From the NCBI RefSeq assembly GCF_036320965.1, contig NC_092234.1:48221954-48285953 (forward strand): DNA of 64,000 nt, written 5' to 3'. The notes under the pieces were generated by a model. The model did no database searches and was not told where the DNA came from. It worked only from the letters and a program-made list of their open reading frames with translations. The stretch comes from Panulirus ornatus. Taxonomy: Eukaryota > Arthropoda > Malacostraca > Decapoda > Palinuridae. This document shows, piece after piece, positions 38,701 to 47,639 of this stretch (its first letter is position 1; the number at the start of each line of letters is the position of its first letter). The position numbers were made by a program, and so were the translations under genes.

Positions 38701-40952
38701 TGTATATACATGTGTATGGGGTGGGTTGGGCCATTTCTTTCTTCTGTTTCCTTGTGCTACCTCGCAAATGCGGGAGACAGCGACAAAGCAAAATAGATAA
38801 ATAAATAGGTATCCAATCAAGTATTTTCAGGGGATCTCTTCCTTGTAGTATTCTTCATACATAACCATTCTACCTTTGTTGGCTTCTCTGTATATTTGTG
38901 TTGACTGATGTCACATGCTCTTATTTTGTCATCTCATAACCTTCGTATTTCTTTGCTGTGACCAGGTGTTTAGAGGGCTGTCTCCAGCAAGTAAATTGGT
39001 TTTACTTTGTACTCCAGAACCAACATTTCTCTTATAGTGGGATGTGAGAAGACATTATAATGCTAACACTTGGTTGTATGTCTGATGATGTTTTATGGAA
39101 ATCTTTGAATTTTGTAACTTCTGTCTCCCAGTATATTTGTTACCATGAGAAGTAGTACATTTTTCATAGAGTTCAAATTCTGAATAGTCCTCTTTGTTGA
39201 TAAACCACTTTATTACTAGGTTTGTGAAGAAAAGGAAAAGGAAGAAACTTCGGCCATTAAAGAGAGGTTACAAGCGACCAAGCAGGCGTGATCTCGTCTA
39301 CCTGGAAGAATCACCTGACTACTGTACCCGCAATGAAGAGTGAGTGACGAGTTATTTTAGGACTTCATACATTCATAGTTCTGATTACTCTTACTGGTAC
39401 CTTAAGCATCCAGTGGATTAGTTAAATATTATTGCTTTTATTGTGATCTTGAGCATCTTCTCTCACTCTAGTACCACTTTTATTCGATTGCTGAGCATCT
39501 TCGTTCATACTGGTGTATCCTTTTGCTAAATTTCAAGCTTACACATACGCTAATTCATACTACTGTTCCTGCTAATCGATATGTACCTTTTGGCACTTAT
39601 GGATCAGACTGCTCCTATGCTAACCATTGAATAATTATGTACCATAGTTCACCCTCTTGGTCCTATGCTGATTACACTATACCTTTGCATGAGACTTCAT
39701 GGCAAAATTTAAACCATTTGTTTAATTCAGATTTGTATAGAATTCACACTCGTAATGTAAAGGTGTGCTGCTTTTTTTATTTAAAAGTATTGTGAAAATG
39801 ATAGGGGTGCTTTCAGCTCTTGAGATCAGTTATATGGACAAAAATAGACATGAGGTGGATCAAGAAATGAGAGGAAAGTGAAATAATCAGATATCAGATG
39901 GAATGCACTTTTAAGGGTGTGTAAGATCCCTTATTACATACAGGGTGGATGGCCAGAGAAAGGGAACCATTACAGTAAAGTGAAGGGGAGCTGTTTCTTT
40001 ATGATAGTTTCCATCAGCATCTTTGACATTAACCTAAAACCTATGAGTTAGTAAGCACATCTGCAGATCCATATTTGTAAGCATTACCCCACACAATCAT
40101 TATTGACTCTCACTTCTTTTGTTCCTGGTACACATTCTTGATGGTCTCGGCCATCCCTCATTCGCTCATATTCTTGCTGTCTTCCTTCACTGTACATAAT
40201 TTACCGTGGTTGACTTTCATTTTTTCTATGATATGCTGCTGCCCTCATGTTCTCCAGTACTTTTACTGTGTTTTATTTTAGTCACATCTTTTATCCTTAT
40301 TTTCTTTTTATTTTCCCCACTTTGTTTCAGCTCACCATACTCATAGTAATCTTTTTTAGCATCTGGTGTATTTGAAAAAATCTTGGTCGACTTCTGTCCA
40401 CCTTAGATGCCTCTTTATTTTCTTTTTTTGGATTTACTTATGTCAGTTATAGACAGTATTAAGATATCTCTTTCTTACATTTATTTTCTGTATTTGTCTC
40501 ATGGGCATTTAACTTCTGCCTTGGCCCTAATTAAACTCCTTATACTTACCTGTAGCATTGTACTTTCTTTAGCAAATGTATTATTAAAACAACAAAAAAT
40601 CTTTTGTATATACTTACACATGATTCACCTTAGGTAGCTGGCCTTTGTCAAAATTTCTGAAGTATTTTGAAAAACCAGTCCTTCAGGATCAAATTGTGAA
40701 CAGTAAGAGAAATGTTACCACTGTGATATTGTTCTTATCTTTTTCCACAGGCTTGGTGTACTAGGGACTGTAGGGCGTTTGTGCAACAAGACCAGCTGGG
40801 GGATGGATGGTTGTAAGATCTTATGCTGTGGCCGTGGGTACCAAACAATGGTAAGAGAAGTCACAGAAAAGTGCAATTGCAGATTTATATGGTGTTGCAA
40901 AGTGGAGTGTGAAATGTGTCAGCTTTCTCGTGAGGAACATTATTGCAACTAG
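16195..40952 (+). CDS. Wnt4-like: Wnt family secreted signalling ligand, C-terminal 7 exons (partial, 5' exon(s) not found)
   Basis: Join 16195-16333, 28073-28193, 31611-31746, 33133-33265, 34278-34423, 39220-39339, 40751-40952. All junctions are GT-AG and all phases agree, giving 331 residues plus a split first codon. Wnt proteins are lipid-modified glycoproteins that bind Frizzled receptors. Visible hallmarks are [13 protein letters not shown] (N-X-S site and the conserved RWNCST), the acylation motif [10 protein letters not shown] (residues 186-195, acylated Ser about 192), [20 protein letters not shown], and a C-terminal cysteine two residues from the stop. I count 24 cysteines (12 in the N-terminal part, 12 in the C-terminal part), as in complete Wnts. 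[29 protein letters not shown] and [13 protein letters not shown] resemble Wnt4/Wnt[12 protein letters not shown] resembles Wnt16. Wnt identity is near certain; the subfamily is unsettled. The missing N-terminus (about 30-45 residues with the signal peptide) must lie upstream of 16195. Confidence 0.95.
16334..16397. repeat. (GA)n microsatellite fused to the Wnt 5' splice site
   Basis: The donor gtgaga is continuous with about 25 GA units; a single interruption (aatga) occurs at 16379-16383. Confidence 0.95.
16398..17030. other. Intronic DNA with a (GA)n tract
   Basis: T-rich intronic sequence, then (GA)n at 16798-16860. No gene is seen. Confidence 0.6.
17031..18150. repeat. Minisatellite, unit about 25 bp
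   Basis: About 35 copies of gggatgacccccatatccac followed by atcaga. They are regular from 17060 to 17600 and increasingly decayed up to about 18150. It lies inside the 11.7-kb Wnt intron. Confidence 0.94.
18151..19476. other. Unique intronic DNA
   Basis: Contains a 27-bp duplication (atcgccataccttggtggtg) at about 18612-18660. GC-rich around 18350-18500. No exon is recognised. Confidence 0.45.
19477..19711 (+). repeat. (AT)n - LINE 3' tail - (AT)n
   Basis: (AT)n at 19477-19547 and about 19650-19711 enclose about 100 bp reading gggtgggttgggccattctt ... ctacctcgctaacgcggggg acagcgac. That is the terminal segment of the LINE at 37684-38803, in the + orientation. Confidence 0.85.
19712..19865 (+). 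repeat. Dispersed repeat family B (copy 1)
   Basis: Starts gctagcatcagaaacagagg, has a central block (ggaaatcctcact...cccc) and ends ccttttacgacacgcagggt. Similar blocks occur at 35180-35345 and 46366-46570. It probably is the tail of another retroelement; no coding is seen. Confidence 0.65.
19866..20999. other. Unique intronic DNA, candidate conserved element
   Basis: (TG)n at 20187-20229 and a T run at 20522-20538. 20580-20900 is high-complexity, with TTAATTAATTAATTA at about 20625 next to a GC-rich stretch, without ORF or repeat. That makes it a reasonable enhancer candidate, unproven. Confidence 0.35.
21000..21600. repeat. Degenerate minisatellite, 20-45 bp units
   Basis: Repeats of gttccacatggtggaggata and ttgttattgttccacaagat ggatgatatt with many small changes. 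The array is old and irregular. Confidence 0.88.
21601..24637. other. Intronic DNA, mainly unique
   Basis: (TG)n at 21911-21954; T-rich 22000-22400; 22990-23700 is GC-balanced with open frames (for example 23064-23420 and 23417-23947 on +) that match no family I know and lack matching splice evidence; (TG)n at 23790-23809. Confidence 0.4.
24638..24713 (+). ncRNA. tRNA-Gly-like sequence, probably a pseudogene or SINE head
   Basis: catccgtggtgtaggggtat and ggcccgggttcgattctcgg resemble a box A and box B spaced as in a tRNA, closest to tRNA-Gly. The anticodon arm does not pair convincingly and the acceptor and T stems have mismatches, so a working tRNA is unlikely. A tRNA-derived SINE is the main alternative. 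Confidence 0.45.
24714..25384. other. Intronic DNA
   Basis: Contains a short duplication of gtgcgtttctttgttac (24797 and 24878 area), a T run at 25190-25207 and (TG)n at 25251-25279. No gene is seen. Confidence 0.5.
25385..25830 (+). mobile_element. CR1/L2-like LINE reverse transcriptase C-terminal remnant
   Basis: Translated pieces read [27 protein letters not shown], and [16 protein letters not shown], then [12 protein letters not shown]. This follows the usual LINE tail of VQRRATK...L-YEERL--L-L--L--RR--GDLI--FKI. Frameshifts and stops break it, so it is dead. Confidence 0.7.
25831..26528. other. Unique intronic DNA
   Basis: Nothing recognised. cctaacctaacctat at about 26070 is too short to be telomeric. 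Confidence 0.5.
26529..26730. repeat. Inverted microsatellite: (AT)n(TG)n - loop - (CA)n(TA)n
   Basis: About 33 AT units then (TG)9 lie on the left; about 33 bp of unique sequence (gaagaatggccaagcatgct...) follows; then (CA)21 and about 22 TA units. The left and right arms are reverse complements in both composition and order. Confidence 0.93.
27040..28072. repeat. Degenerate tandem repeat ending at a Wnt splice acceptor
   Basis: 27040-27330 has units like gttcgttagtgttggcaggg tattcatgttggcatg; 27330-28060 drifts to units containing gtgttgtcagtgtacatcat gatg. The final ttggtgttggcag is used as the 3' splice site at 28072. Confidence 0.85.
28073..28193 (+). CDS. Wnt4-like: Wnt exon: EGAR...CQHQF...RWNCST region
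   Basis: Starts in phase 0 after the acceptor gtgttggcag and ends one base into a codon at the donor ca|GTAAGT. Encodes residues 47-86: [17 protein letters not shown], then [19 protein letters not shown]. The EGA-R-GI-ECQ-QF and RWNCST blocks are diagnostic of the family, and the NCS sequon is a conserved Wnt glycosylation site. Third positions are GC-rich (37 of 40). The acceptor is the last unit of a degenerate tandem repeat in which ttggcag recurs many times. Confidence 0.96.
28210..30540 (-). mobile_element. CR1/L2-like LINE remnant in a Wnt intron
   Basis: On the - strand 28600-28690 reads [20 protein letters not shown], followed at 28370-28255 by [12 protein letters not shown] and related pieces. 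These parallel the start of a LINE reverse transcriptase domain (DGI-P-LLK-CA--L--PL---F). The 5' part (29000-30540) is a pyrimidine-rich + strand with many broken frames. No intact ORF remains; the end points are approximate. Confidence 0.65.
30541..31610. other. Unique intronic DNA
   Basis: Short (TG)n at about 30880-30903 and 31130-31149. Nothing else is recognised. Confidence 0.5.
31611..31746 (+). CDS. Wnt4-like: Wnt exon: [16 protein letters not shown]...ECGCD region
   Basis: Acceptor cactttccag at 31610; donor ggcag|GTATGT. The two leading bases AG complete a lysine codon begun by the last base of the previous exon (residue 87). Residues 88-131 include [38 protein letters not shown]. 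The AYAISAAG-V and RACS-G-L--CGCD blocks are canonical Wnt. Third-position GC is only about 19 of 44, unlike the two preceding exons. Confidence 0.96.
31747..33132. other. Wnt intron, unique sequence
   Basis: 1386-bp intron with canonical ends and no repeat recognised. Confidence 0.8.
33133..33265 (+). CDS. Wnt4-like: Wnt exon: [10 protein letters not shown]...[12 protein letters not shown] region
   Basis: Acceptor catctgcag at 33132; the first base completes Arg 132. Encodes residues 133-176, starting [20 protein letters not shown] and ending [12 protein letters not shown] in phase 0 at the donor AGG|GTAAGT. W-WGGCS-D, FVDARE and [10 protein letters not shown] are family signature blocks. 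There is no insertion in this region, so the protein is of ordinary compact Wnt length here. Confidence 0.96.
33266..34277. other. Wnt intron, unique sequence
   Basis: 1012-bp AT-rich intron with canonical ends; nothing else is seen. Confidence 0.8.
34278..34423 (+). CDS. Wnt4-like: Wnt exon carrying the CHGVSGSC acylation site
   Basis: Acceptor tcttccatag at 34277; donor gtcag|GTAAAT. Encodes residues 177-224. [20 protein letters not shown] contains the conserved hairpin whose serine (about residue 192) carries the palmitoleate added by Porcupine in studied Wnts. The motif is intact, so the ligand is probably functional. It ends two bases into Arg 225. Confidence 0.96.
34845..35040 (+). repeat. 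Possible tRNA-derived SINE
   Basis: gtagctgaatggttacagca cgtgtctcttaacactgtg looks like a tRNA D-arm to anticodon arm, followed by a decayed box B (tttaaagcccagc) and an unrelated body. It is degenerate, so the call is tentative. Confidence 0.4.
35180..35345 (+). repeat. Dispersed repeat family B (copy 2)
   Basis: Carries the family blocks ctgagtgaggtaacatcctc, ggaggattttcagcccctct and gttgccttctacagcatgca, each alignable with 19712-19865 and 46366-46570. Confidence 0.6.
35346..37670. other. Wnt intron DNA with a small minisatellite
   Basis: 35517-35640 holds about three or four copies of a 33-35 bp unit around cctacctaatactcctgcct agatg. The rest is AT-rich intronic sequence without recognised features. 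Confidence 0.6.
37684..38803 (+). mobile_element. 5'-truncated LINE with reverse transcriptase C-terminus, 3' tail and target-site duplication
   Basis: A 13-bp direct repeat, aataggtatccaa, flanks it at 37671-37683 and 38804-38816. The single frame from about 37686 to 38354 reads [34 protein letters not shown] and [20 protein letters not shown], and ends with the RWKDGV block; it carries one in-frame TGA at 38061-38063. This is the region after the catalytic YADD box of an RTE/Jockey-like reverse transcriptase. The 3' tail (38355-38803) has a (TG/TA)-rich middle and ends gcgggagacagcgacaaagc aaaatagataaataa. The insert sits in a Wnt intron in the sense orientation and is probably not mobile on its own. 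Confidence 0.9.
38817..39219. other. Wnt intron, unique sequence
   Basis: Intronic DNA between the LINE and the next exon; nothing else is recognised. Confidence 0.7.
39220..39339 (+). CDS. Wnt4-like: Wnt exon: basic linker and [12 protein letters not shown]
   Basis: Acceptor ttactag at 39219; donor atgaaga|GTGAGT. Residues 226-264 begin with a very basic stretch ([18 protein letters not shown]), the variable linker between the two Wnt domains, and end with [16 protein letters not shown]. The D-LVYLE-SPD-C block is the start of the C-terminal cysteine-rich domain. Two trailing bases (GA) form Glu 265 with the next exon. Confidence 0.95.
39340..40750. other. Wnt intron, unique sequence
   Basis: 1411-bp intron with canonical ends. 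It is pyrimidine-rich at 40100-40560, which might be an old reverse LINE but has no clear frame. Confidence 0.7.
40751..40952 (+). CDS. Wnt4-like: Wnt last coding exon: C-terminal cysteine-rich domain and stop
   Basis: Acceptor ttttccacag at 40750. Encodes residues 266-331 and stop TAG at 40950-40952. Contains [39 protein letters not shown] and the final HYCN. Eleven cysteines lie here in the family spacing, and the NKT sequon is conserved in many Wnts. Third-position GC is about 31 of 66. Confidence 0.97.
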
Positions 40953-42900
40953 ACACTATATATTGACAGTAATTTAGTGGTCCAGTTTCTTTAAGCAGAT
41001 ATCTGTAAATGGTGAATTAAGAAGTATGTCATGCTTTTAACTGTACATTCATTGAGTGAGAAATCCTGTTTTTGGAGTTATTGACCAGTTGTCCCAAGTA
41101 TTGGCATATTCAGAGACTTTAAATAATGTTTGAAGGCAAAACTAGTGTGTTTGGAATTTATTGTAAATTAGATTCTTTGATATATTGCTGGACCTATGTG
41201 TATCTCTAAAACATTGCCATATGACCTACAAGTGAATGTGCAAAGTGCAACAGGGAATGTTATGCAATTTTGTCATTTAGGAACAAAGTAAAGATATACA
41301 ATTAATATGAACCAAAAATTTCTACAGCTGAAGCATTTAAAAGAATGTACAGCATGGAAACTTAAGATGTTCCAGTGGAAGAAAAAAGTAACTGATCAAG
41401 GATAGCTACCTCATATGTGTCTTCAACAGTGCTTCTAATCAGGCAATGGTCCTAAATGACATTCAAATAGTTGAAAATTAATTGTGGCTAAAGCATTAAC
41501 TATCTGTTTTTGTTTCTTGTACCTGATTACTAATTTTGTATATATGTAGCTTAACTTCCAGACCTCAGTATCTCCCAGATGTGGGATTGTGTGTTACAAC
41601 ATTTATAAGGTTCTTTGGAAAGGTTAGAATTGTATATATCTGAGCAAACTTAATGCCATTTTCTTAAGATTGTACAGTAAATGCCATAAAGGATTATACA
41701 TTGTCATATAATAGAATCTCTAACAGTAAGGTATTACAGTACTGTATATGTGAGAATGTCAAAGTAATACATTATGAAATTATATAATAACTTTAGATGT
41801 AGTCAAGTTACAGTAATTTTTTAAGGCTGTGGATGTCATCCAAACATGTGACACTTTTGCAAGGAAGAGTGCACATTATTAGGAAAATGTAAACAATGTG
41901 TAGATAAGTGTTTGTGTGGTATTTGTACATGTGAGCAGTATATGCATATGCATGTGTATATATGTATACATGCATGTTTATCTATCAGTATCGGTATGTG
42001 TACATGTCTATGTATAGCTGAAGAGCCGTAGACTAACTTATGTTATTTGACCAGTCTGGCCATTGAATACTGTCTTGATACATTTCACCAACGTACGTTA
42101 TCTTTACTAGGTTAAAGAGTGGCCTGTTGACTTCACTTGTGTATAGTTACTCATTATACAAAGATTACTTTTTAGTTGGAAATGATATTATTCAGAACTT
42201 TAAAAAGATAGAAATGGATAGTTCCTCAGTTTTCTGGATTTATTTATGAGAATATCATCCAGTGTTACCTTCTGGAAGTTGATCTTTCCAATTTTATGCT
42301 GTAAGTAATGTACTCCATCTCGCAGACCTTATATCAGAAGAAAATGTTTTGTTTAAGAAGACATTACACTATAGCTTATGTATGTATATTCATGTATATA
42401 TGCATGTGGTACATGGGTTTCCTGCAATACTGTACATGAATTGGTAAGCACAGTAAAAATGCAAGTTAAACTACTCATGATGACCTTAAAACAAAAAGGG
42501 TAGGCAAACCCCACCCTTCCTACAAATGTTGGAAGTCTTTGTAATTGAATTTTAGAATTGTGTACTTTAGTGAACATGAATGAAAAAAATGTGCAGACAA
42601 ATGTTATTTTACAATATTATGTAATCATGAAAGCCTGGAATTTCACTGCAAAATGTGTTGGTATCATTATCATGTAGATAATGGAATACCTCATACTTTC
42701 ATGTAAGTTTCCTTTGTCAATAGCCATTGTCGATATAGAAAGGATGAATGTACTGAATGAAATTGAAATTTTCTCTTCACTCATTGAGTGGAAACAAGAC
42801 ACTGTATTCTTGACCCATTTTGTGTAAAATATAGTTAAAACGGTGTAATAATGAATTTTAATGTTTCAGCGGACCGTCCATCTTTGTTTTCCACATTATT
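40953..42900 (+). other. Probable 3' UTR of the Wnt gene and start of intergenic DNA
   Basis: Unique AT-rich sequence following the Wnt stop, rich in ATTTA-like and TGTA words, with no clear exon. I see no canonical AATAAA close to the stop; the first clear one noticed is at 44032-44037. The UTR end is therefore unknown. Confidence 0.35.
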
Positions 42901-45900
42901 TATTCAATTATTATGTTAAATAGAGAGTGTAATTTTATTGAAATGGTTTTGGGTTCAGAAGTGTTTAATAATTGGTTTTCTTTCTGTAATGCTAGAATTG
43001 ATGTGGTGTTGGGGTAAAGAAAGGGTTGAATAAGGCAAACTTATCATATGATTGTAGTCATTGTCATAGATGCTTTTATTGTTTTCCCATTTATATGATG
43101 CATATTACCTTATTCATGTCTAATTTGACAATGTATTATTAATAAGTAACTCACTGACATCATCAAATTATTACCATATGCAATGAAAGAAAGACAGGAG
43201 TTTGATTCAGTTAAAGTTTTGTCTCTTATAGAATATGTAGAAGTAGGAAACTTTGTATCAGCGGTACACTTGTGGACTATGAACTTAAAGTGCATTTACA
43301 CCTTGAATTTATGAAGCATTTACACCAAGAGAATCTCCGAAATTTCATGTTTGTGAGGAAATTCATTTATATAGCAGTTTGGTATGGGATTTGAAAGATT
43401 ATCATGATTATTATGAAGAATTTGTATGGTCTTGCACTGATGGTAGATTTTATGCATTAAGGAATATCACTAAACTGTTCATTAGGGGCATTGGAGATTG
43501 TGGGCATCACATTTCTGCCTTTGACTGATTAGAAAAGAAATCTCCATGCTGAGCTTAAAGAACACTTAAAAAGAATTAGTTTCCTGGAAAGACATGAAAA
43601 ATGAAAAACTTTTCTTCACAGATGAGTCCTGGGAGATCTAGCCATGAAATCTATTGGAAGATGATTATCATAATTTTCTTTTCCCATGAGGATGATGAAA
43701 ACTAATTTTCATAAGAAACTTGTGTAGTGCATATGTTCCCGACACCACAGGATAGCGTACATCCCACAAGTAATCCCTATACCATTACAGTAGTCTTCAC
43801 AATTGCCTCCGAGTTAGTGAGAGGAGGAGAAAATGTAGGAGGGTTTGAGTACTTAGCGTTAATGAGATGGCTTTGATTGGGGAATCAGTTGCCCATGCCA
43901 TGTCAACTAACATAAAGAAAAGAAAGGCATATGCCATTTCCTTAAATTAGGAGCATTGGCTAAATTTTCTTCTATGTATCAAAACTGGATTTGCATTATA
44001 TGTATTTTTATACTCAATCTTGTAGAGGCAAAATAAAATATTTGGTGTGTAAAAGGTCTTGCCCACAGACCTTGGAAAGCCAAAATGTTAAAAAATCCAG
44101 TAGGGCACCCATAGACTTGATTGTTAGGAGCAAATGTGGTTTTGGAAACAGCTCAAAATACACATACTGATCAGACATAACCATCAGAAGATTACAACAG
44201 AAACTAATCATTTGTATTTTACGAAAAGGATATATCATGAAAGGGTAGATGCATTGAAACCTGATGATATACATCATAAAAAGGCAGTGGCTGCATAGAG
44301 GTTGTATTGTCAATAACAGTAGGGTGGAAATAAGTTCCTTAATACCAGGGTGTGGTTGTGACGGGTAATGTTATGGGAAAGGGGTTCTTAATGATAGTAA
44401 TTGACATTGGTGGTGTCAGGAACACATGCAATAGACTAGTTTTATGATGGGGTAATTGGCATGATCATCCCCATTGATAGAGGTTTGAGTTCTTAGGGTG
44501 GTTTCCTGCTACAGAAAATATTAAAATGGGATTTTACTGTGAAATTCTTTGCTGTGGTGTTTTGATTGTGTTAGAATATCACTTCTGATCCTTTATTTAT
44601 GAATTAAGAAATGTAATCAGTTTGATATGATTCAAGTAAAACAATTTACCTTGATCTCAGACCATTGAAAAGGGAAGTTAATGTAGTCACTGTTGAGCCA
44701 CTAAAAGAAGTGAAATAGTAATAAAAATAGTGAACAAGATAAAAGGCACTCCAATGCATTTTTTTTTTTTTTTTTGACTAATATTGCAATTACTGTTTAC
44801 TAAATTATTCCAGAGTTAAGCATTTCCTTTGTCATGTTTGTAATCCTATCTAGAAACATTTGTAGCCATGGACTGTGTTTCTAGATTCTAGGAAGTCTAC
44901 ATTGACTTAACTTGGCTTTTCTATGCCACTGTGGTTGGCAGTTTTCATGTACATGGGATGGATCAAATGCATAAGGCGTGTTATATGTACCTCTGGAAAT
45001 TGCTTATATAATGTGTGTTTCATCAGTGAACAACTTTTGCAATGAGTACCTGTTTTAGCAATGAATTTTTTCTTTTACTTGAATCTCAGTTTTGTATCTT
45101 GATTGGTATGACTGAAAATGTTTACAGACTTACTTTACATTTTCATTTGTTAAAAGCCCTCCATGATTCATTGCTAATGAGAACTGTTATTTATATTTCT
45201 GTAACAGACATGAATGTAATTCCAAAGATCCATGAATTTGCTGATTATGTGCAACCTCTCCCCTCAGATGCAGGACACATCACCATCATGGTCTCCAAAA
45301 TTTACAGCCTTTCATTAGTACTTAGAAATCAAATTCCATTTCATAACTTTCTAAACCTTTATTTTCTCTCGCTATGATTTTCTCTTTAGTGTGCAGTTAT
45401 ACAATGACTAACCTATTTAATTATAGTTTTACTAAGCTTATATCATGGGAGATTATTACTTTTGGAAAAGTCAAGTGATAGTATAGTCTGGAAGGATCAT
45501 GGAGTTTAGAAGGGAGCATGGACAGTGAATGATAGCTGACAGTGGATAGGACTACAGGTAATGAAAAGGTTAGGGATATGACATGGGAAGAACAGTAAGC
45601 TTTTTGGGGATAGTTGACTGTGAGAGGGACAGCAAAATAAGGAATTGGTTGTGGAACATGCAAGAGCTAGTAAGTTGCAGGAAGGACTGGTAACTGTGGA
45701 AGTGCTAATGAACTGCAGTGGAATTATTGGTTATTGGAAGAATACAGAATTGTACAAAGGAGAATGAACAATGAGAGGAGAGGAATTGTGGCTGAGTCAG
45801 ACTTTAACATGGATAAAGAACTAAAGGGTAGTGTGGATCAAATACATGTTTAGAGCTTTAGTTTTACTACTGATGTTAATGAAAGGCAATTGCATTACTT

Positions 45901-46330
45901 ACATATTAGGAGGAAGATGGATTTTGGATAATGTAGTAAACTGTGGGAAAGGATTGTGATTCATGAAAGTCATTATGGACAGTAGGAAGGAAAGATAGTA
46001 AAGTGTAATAGATTGTATAGAAATAGCAGGGTAGGGTACTGCTGTTGATCTTTGTGTGCATCTGCAGCAAGATTTTGCATGAGGCATGGCTAGTATTTAG
46101 CACACTGTGTGTGGTAGATTATAGGTGAAATTTGCTCTGGGAGGTGTGATAGACAGATGGAAATAATAAATGGAAGAAAGAGTGGATTGTAAGATAGTGT
46201 GTACTGTTGGGAAGACACCTAGGCAGTACAGCACGTTTGTGGATTTTTTGGGAGGGTTAGTGGATCGTGGGAAGGATACTTGACTTTGGGGTTATTGAGA
46301 ACTGTGTTAGGGATACTGAACAGTAAATCA
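42901..46330. other. Intergenic AT-rich DNA between the convergent genes
   Basis: No exon with splice signals, RNA gene or clear repeat was recognised. 45450-46330 is purine-rich on the + strand with recurring words such as gtgggaaagga and tggacagtagg; it may be an old, decayed minisatellite or LINE. Confidence 0.4.
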
Positions 46331-46365
46331 GTGGATGTACAGATGAATATTTAAGTATGGAATGT

Positions 46366-46570
46366 TTGTCATATCCCTCGTTAGTGAGGTAGCATCAAAA
46401 ACAGAGGACTTGAGTTTTAAAGGGAAAATCCTCACTTGACCCCTTCTCTGTTCCTCCTCCTTGGAAAAGTAGAAACTGGAGGGGAGGATTTCCCACCCCG
46501 TGCTCCCACTCCTTTTACTCACCTTGTATGACAGGGAATATGTGCAAGGTACTCTTTCATCTCTATCCCG
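46366..46570 (+). repeat. Dispersed repeat family B (copy 3)
   Basis: Starts ccctcgttagtgaggtagca tcaaaaacagagg, with ggggaggatttcccacccc and ccttgtatgacagggaata near the end. It is the best preserved of the three copies. Confidence 0.7.
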
Positions 46571-47090
46571 TATATAGATGGTTAGAAGAGTGAGCTTCGG
46601 TGGATAGAACAGACTGTATGAGGGAGAGAGCACTGAGGTAGGCATGTTAGGAAAGATGATAAATGGTGGAAGGGACGAGAGACTTGAATAGGAAGTGAAC
46701 TATTGGATGGACGATGAATATGAGGGATAGTAGACTGAGGAAGAGATATTGGTGTTTAGGAGGGATGATTGTGGTATGGTTAAGATAAATCTATTACAAA
46801 AGTTTTGAAGTGTTCAGCTTTGATCTTCTTTTTCCTGTTTCTTGACATTTCTTTGATATTGTAAAGTTAGTTCTGTATCTTATTGTTATAGCTACTACCA
46901 TTTTATAATTTGAAAAAATCACCTTTTTTTTTCATAATTATCCCCATATGTGATTACTAATTATGTTTTATTGGGAGAGAGTTTTACACTCATTCATACA
47001 TATTCACCACTTCCTGCTTTAGTAAAGTAGTAGTCAAGAACAGATGGTGTCCTGTTTTCTTAATCTTATATACATGTTACCATGTCTTTC
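46571..47090. other. Intergenic DNA
   Basis: Purine-rich on the left, AT-rich on the right; nothing is recognised. Confidence 0.5.
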
Positions 47091-47287
47091 CTCTAATGTA
47101 CACAATCACACACACCCTTGCTTATGCCAGGTACCCATTCTATTAACGAGGATCAAGGAGAGTTTGAACAGCTGGATGGACTGTGGGCTGGCTGCCACGA
47201 CCAGGATTCAAACCTATGCAGGTTTGATCCTAGTCAGCCCTTGGATGTTTGATGGTCAGTAACACTGTTACACCACCTAACCATTCA
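47091..47287 (-). mobile_element. tRNA-derived SINE
   Basis: On the - strand it begins tggttaggtggtgtaacagt g (box A) and continues to gcaggtttgaatcctggtcg (box B), then a body with ggcagccagcccacagtcca and gggtacctggcataagcaag. Box spacing is as in tRNA genes. I recall similar SINE bodies in decapods; that is from memory. Confidence 0.75.
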
Positions 47288-47639
47288 GAAGACTCTTCCC
47301 TGTTGCTGTGTAATTTGTATCATACATTTTCTGAGTTTCTGTTTAGGTAGTGATTGTAATAAAACGCAGTTACATTACTTATATTCACCAAACCACTAAG
47401 GAATTGTAGACAGATGTACTGAACACTGCTACAGGTCTTTCATATCAAAAGTTGTATTTTGCATTATTTGGTTAGTTTTGGTTTATGTACAGGGATTAGT
47501 GTATTCAAAATATATGAAAAATAGATTTACAAAAAAAATACCAGGGGTATGTCAACTTCATGGTAACCTTGGGTACCCTTTCATAGTACAGAAGTATGAT
47601 CTAAAATATGAAGATGATGTGTAAAAAGAGGAATAAGAC

